A DNA stretch of 64,000 nucleotides. It comes from Candidatus Berkiella cookevillensis. GTDB taxonomy: Bacteria > Pseudomonadota > Gammaproteobacteria > Berkiellales > Berkiellaceae. Of this stretch, positions 62,852-64,000 are shown in pieces; position 1 is the first letter of the stretch; every line of letters begins with the position of its first letter. The stretch covers positions 558,001-622,000 of the forward strand of contig NZ_LKHV02000001.1 of assembly GCF_001431315.2 (NCBI RefSeq), given 5' to 3'. Both the position numbers and the translations under genes were made by a program. The notes beneath the pieces were generated by a model. That model worked only from the letters and a program-made list of their open reading frames with translations. It was not told the DNA's origin and did no database searches.

Positions 62852-62882
62852 TTTCTTTGTTTGAACGCTTAAATGAAATAAG

Positions 62883-62910
62883 CCCGGAGTAGTCTATCTC
62901 TCCGGGTTTC
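62883..62910 (+). terminator. hairpin between dnaK and dnaJ
   Basis: Stem CCCGGAG/CTCCGGG followed by TTTCCCTTT. Could partly terminate transcription after dnaK, lowering dnaJ expression, a common arrangement. Confidence 0.65.
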
Positions 62911-62951
62911 CCTTTGGTGGGCTTGAATAAAATTATCGGATGGTAAGTTGA

Positions 62952-64000
62952 ATGTCTAAACCTGATTATTATGAAACGCTTGGGGTCGCACGCTCGGCTT
63001 CAGAAGCAGAAATAAAAAAAGCTTATCGTAAATTAGCGATGCAACATCATCCTGATCGCAATGAGGGTAATAAAGCTTCTGAAGAAAAATTTAAAGCTGC
63101 GACAGAAGCTTATGAAGTGTTGTCTGATTCGCAAAAACGAAAGGCTTATGATCAATTTGGGCATGCGGGTGTCGATCCTTCTGCTGGTTTTGGACGTGGG
63201 GCTGGTGGCTTTAGTGGGCAAGCCGGTGGTTTTGGAGATATGTTTAATGACATATTTTCCGATATTTTTGGAGCTGCTGCAGGTGGTCGAGGCGGTCAAG
63301 GGCATTCACGAGGTGCAGATTATAAATACAGTTTAGAGTTGACCTTGGAGGAAGCCGCTAAGGGTAAATCTGTTCATATCAAAGTACCCAGTTGGGTGAA
63401 ATGTAGTACCTGTGAAGGGAGTGGTGCTAAAAAGGGCACGCATCCTAAGACCTGTGCTAGCTGTCATGGTCATGGCCAGATTCGTATGCAGCAAGGTTTC
63501 TTTTCTGTTCAACAAACCTGTCCTACTTGTCGAGGCGAAGGGCAAGTAATCAGTGATCCTTGCACCTCATGCCGAGGTCAAGGTCGTACACAAGAAGAGA
63601 AGAAGCTACAAGTTAAAATTCCACCAGGTGTGGATGATGGTGATAGAATTCGACTTTCTGGTGAAGGTGAAATGCCTGCAAGAGGTGGCGTTGCTGGAGA
63701 TTTATACGTTCAAGTACAGATCAAACCGCATGCTATTTTTGAAAGGGATGGGTCTCATTTATATTGTGAAGTTCCCATTACTTTTATTACAGCCGCTTTG
63801 GGAGGGGAAGTAGAAATACCTACCCTAGAAGGAAAACTCAAGCTAAAAATTCCTGCAGAAACGCAAACTGGAAAAGTATTCAAGTTGAAAGGCAAAGGCA
63901 TTCAACCCGTGAGAGGTGGTGCAGCTGGCGATCTTAACTGCCGAATCTTTGTTGAAACGCCAGTGGATTTAAATCGTAAACAAAAGACACTCTTAAAAGA
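62952..64000 (+). CDS. dnaJ: chaperone protein DnaJ, partial at right edge
   Basis: Open to the end of the window, about 349 codons seen. J domain with the HPD motif ([13 protein letters not shown]), a Gly/Phe-rich linker, four zinc-finger CxxCxGxG repeats ([32 protein letters not shown]) and the C-terminal substrate-binding domains. Only the last about 25-30 residues are missing. Stimulates DnaK ATPase. Confidence 0.96.
   Translation, partial: MSKPDYYETLGVARSASEAEIKKAYRKLAMQHHPDRNEGNKASEEKFKAATEAYEVLSDSQKRKAYDQFGHAGVDPSAGFGRGAGGFSGQAGGFGDMFNDIFSDIFGAAAGGRGGQGHSRGADYKYSLELTLEEAAKGKSVHIKVPSWVKCSTCEGSGAKKGTHPKTCASCHGHGQIRMQQGFFSVQQTCPTCRGEGQVISDPCTSCRGQGRTQEEKKLQVKIPPGVDDGDRIRLSGEGEMPARGGVAGDLYVQVQIKPHAIFERDGSHLYCEVPITFITAALGGEVEIPTLEGKLKLKIPAETQTGKVFKLKGKGIQPVRGGAAGDLNCRIFVETPVDLNRKQKTLLK

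Overview
The window is AT-rich gammaproteobacterial chromosome. Its housekeeping genes (upp, ftsI, yciA, manC, ssrA, smpB-ratA-rnfH-bamE-fur, recN-nadK-hrcA-grpE-dnaK-dnaJ) have gammaproteobacterial order and sequence. Eukaryotic-like genes (Rab-like GTPase fold, RhoGAP-like protein, dual-specificity phosphatase, eukaryotic-type kinase) and a Thi5/Thi4 thiamine pair suggest an intracellular member of the order Legionellales, for example a Coxiella, Legionella or Berkiella relative. That placement is inference; no 16S gene is present.

Layout. 1-9 kb: core metabolism and envelope genes (DUF445 tail, upp, a division transpeptidase, DUF4286, YciA thioesterase, an MFS-acyltransferase fusion, a PfkB kinase with an altered catalytic motif, manC). 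9-17 kb: three separately terminated genes for small membrane proteins that all begin MLDF, a TraX-like protein, a succinate-semialdehyde dehydrogenase, and a 689-residue membrane/coiled-coil protein. 17.0-17.35 kb: tmRNA gene with a clear sigma-70 promoter.

17.35 to about 36.3 kb (at least): mobile region at the 3' end of ssrA. Copies of the tmRNA 3' end lie at 17335, 29582 and 36072, as expected for tandem or successive integration. It carries three copies of one ISL3-family element (one intact with an 8-bp target duplication, one internally deleted, one end fragment), two fragments of a P4-type integrase, a six-repeat protein with a GIY-YIG-like tail, a MazF/PemK-type toxin-antitoxin pair, a type I restriction system with a frameshifted hsdR, a HigB toxin with a HigA-ImmA fusion, a Beta-family protein, an sce7726-like nuclease, a CoiA-like zinc-finger protein and a possible HEPN protein. 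An IS3 element with a 3-bp duplication follows at 36.5-37.7 kb.

37.8-44.3 kb: mixed accessory genes (metallo-beta-lactamase-like protein, Gfo/Idh/MocA oxidoreductase, DUF924, LysR regulator) with intergenic inverted repeats and a dead Y1-transposase element. 44.3-53.7 kb: the most unusual stretch. It holds a secreted protein, a degenerate Rab-like GTPase, a methyltransferase, a RhoGAP-like protein, the TPP-riboswitch-controlled thi5-thi4 operon, a dual-specificity phosphatase and a Ser/Thr kinase. Several could be effectors acting on host GTPase and phosphorylation signalling. 53.7-64 kb: conserved housekeeping block of trans-translation, iron regulation, DNA repair, NAD kinase and the DnaK chaperone system, with dnaJ running off the right edge.
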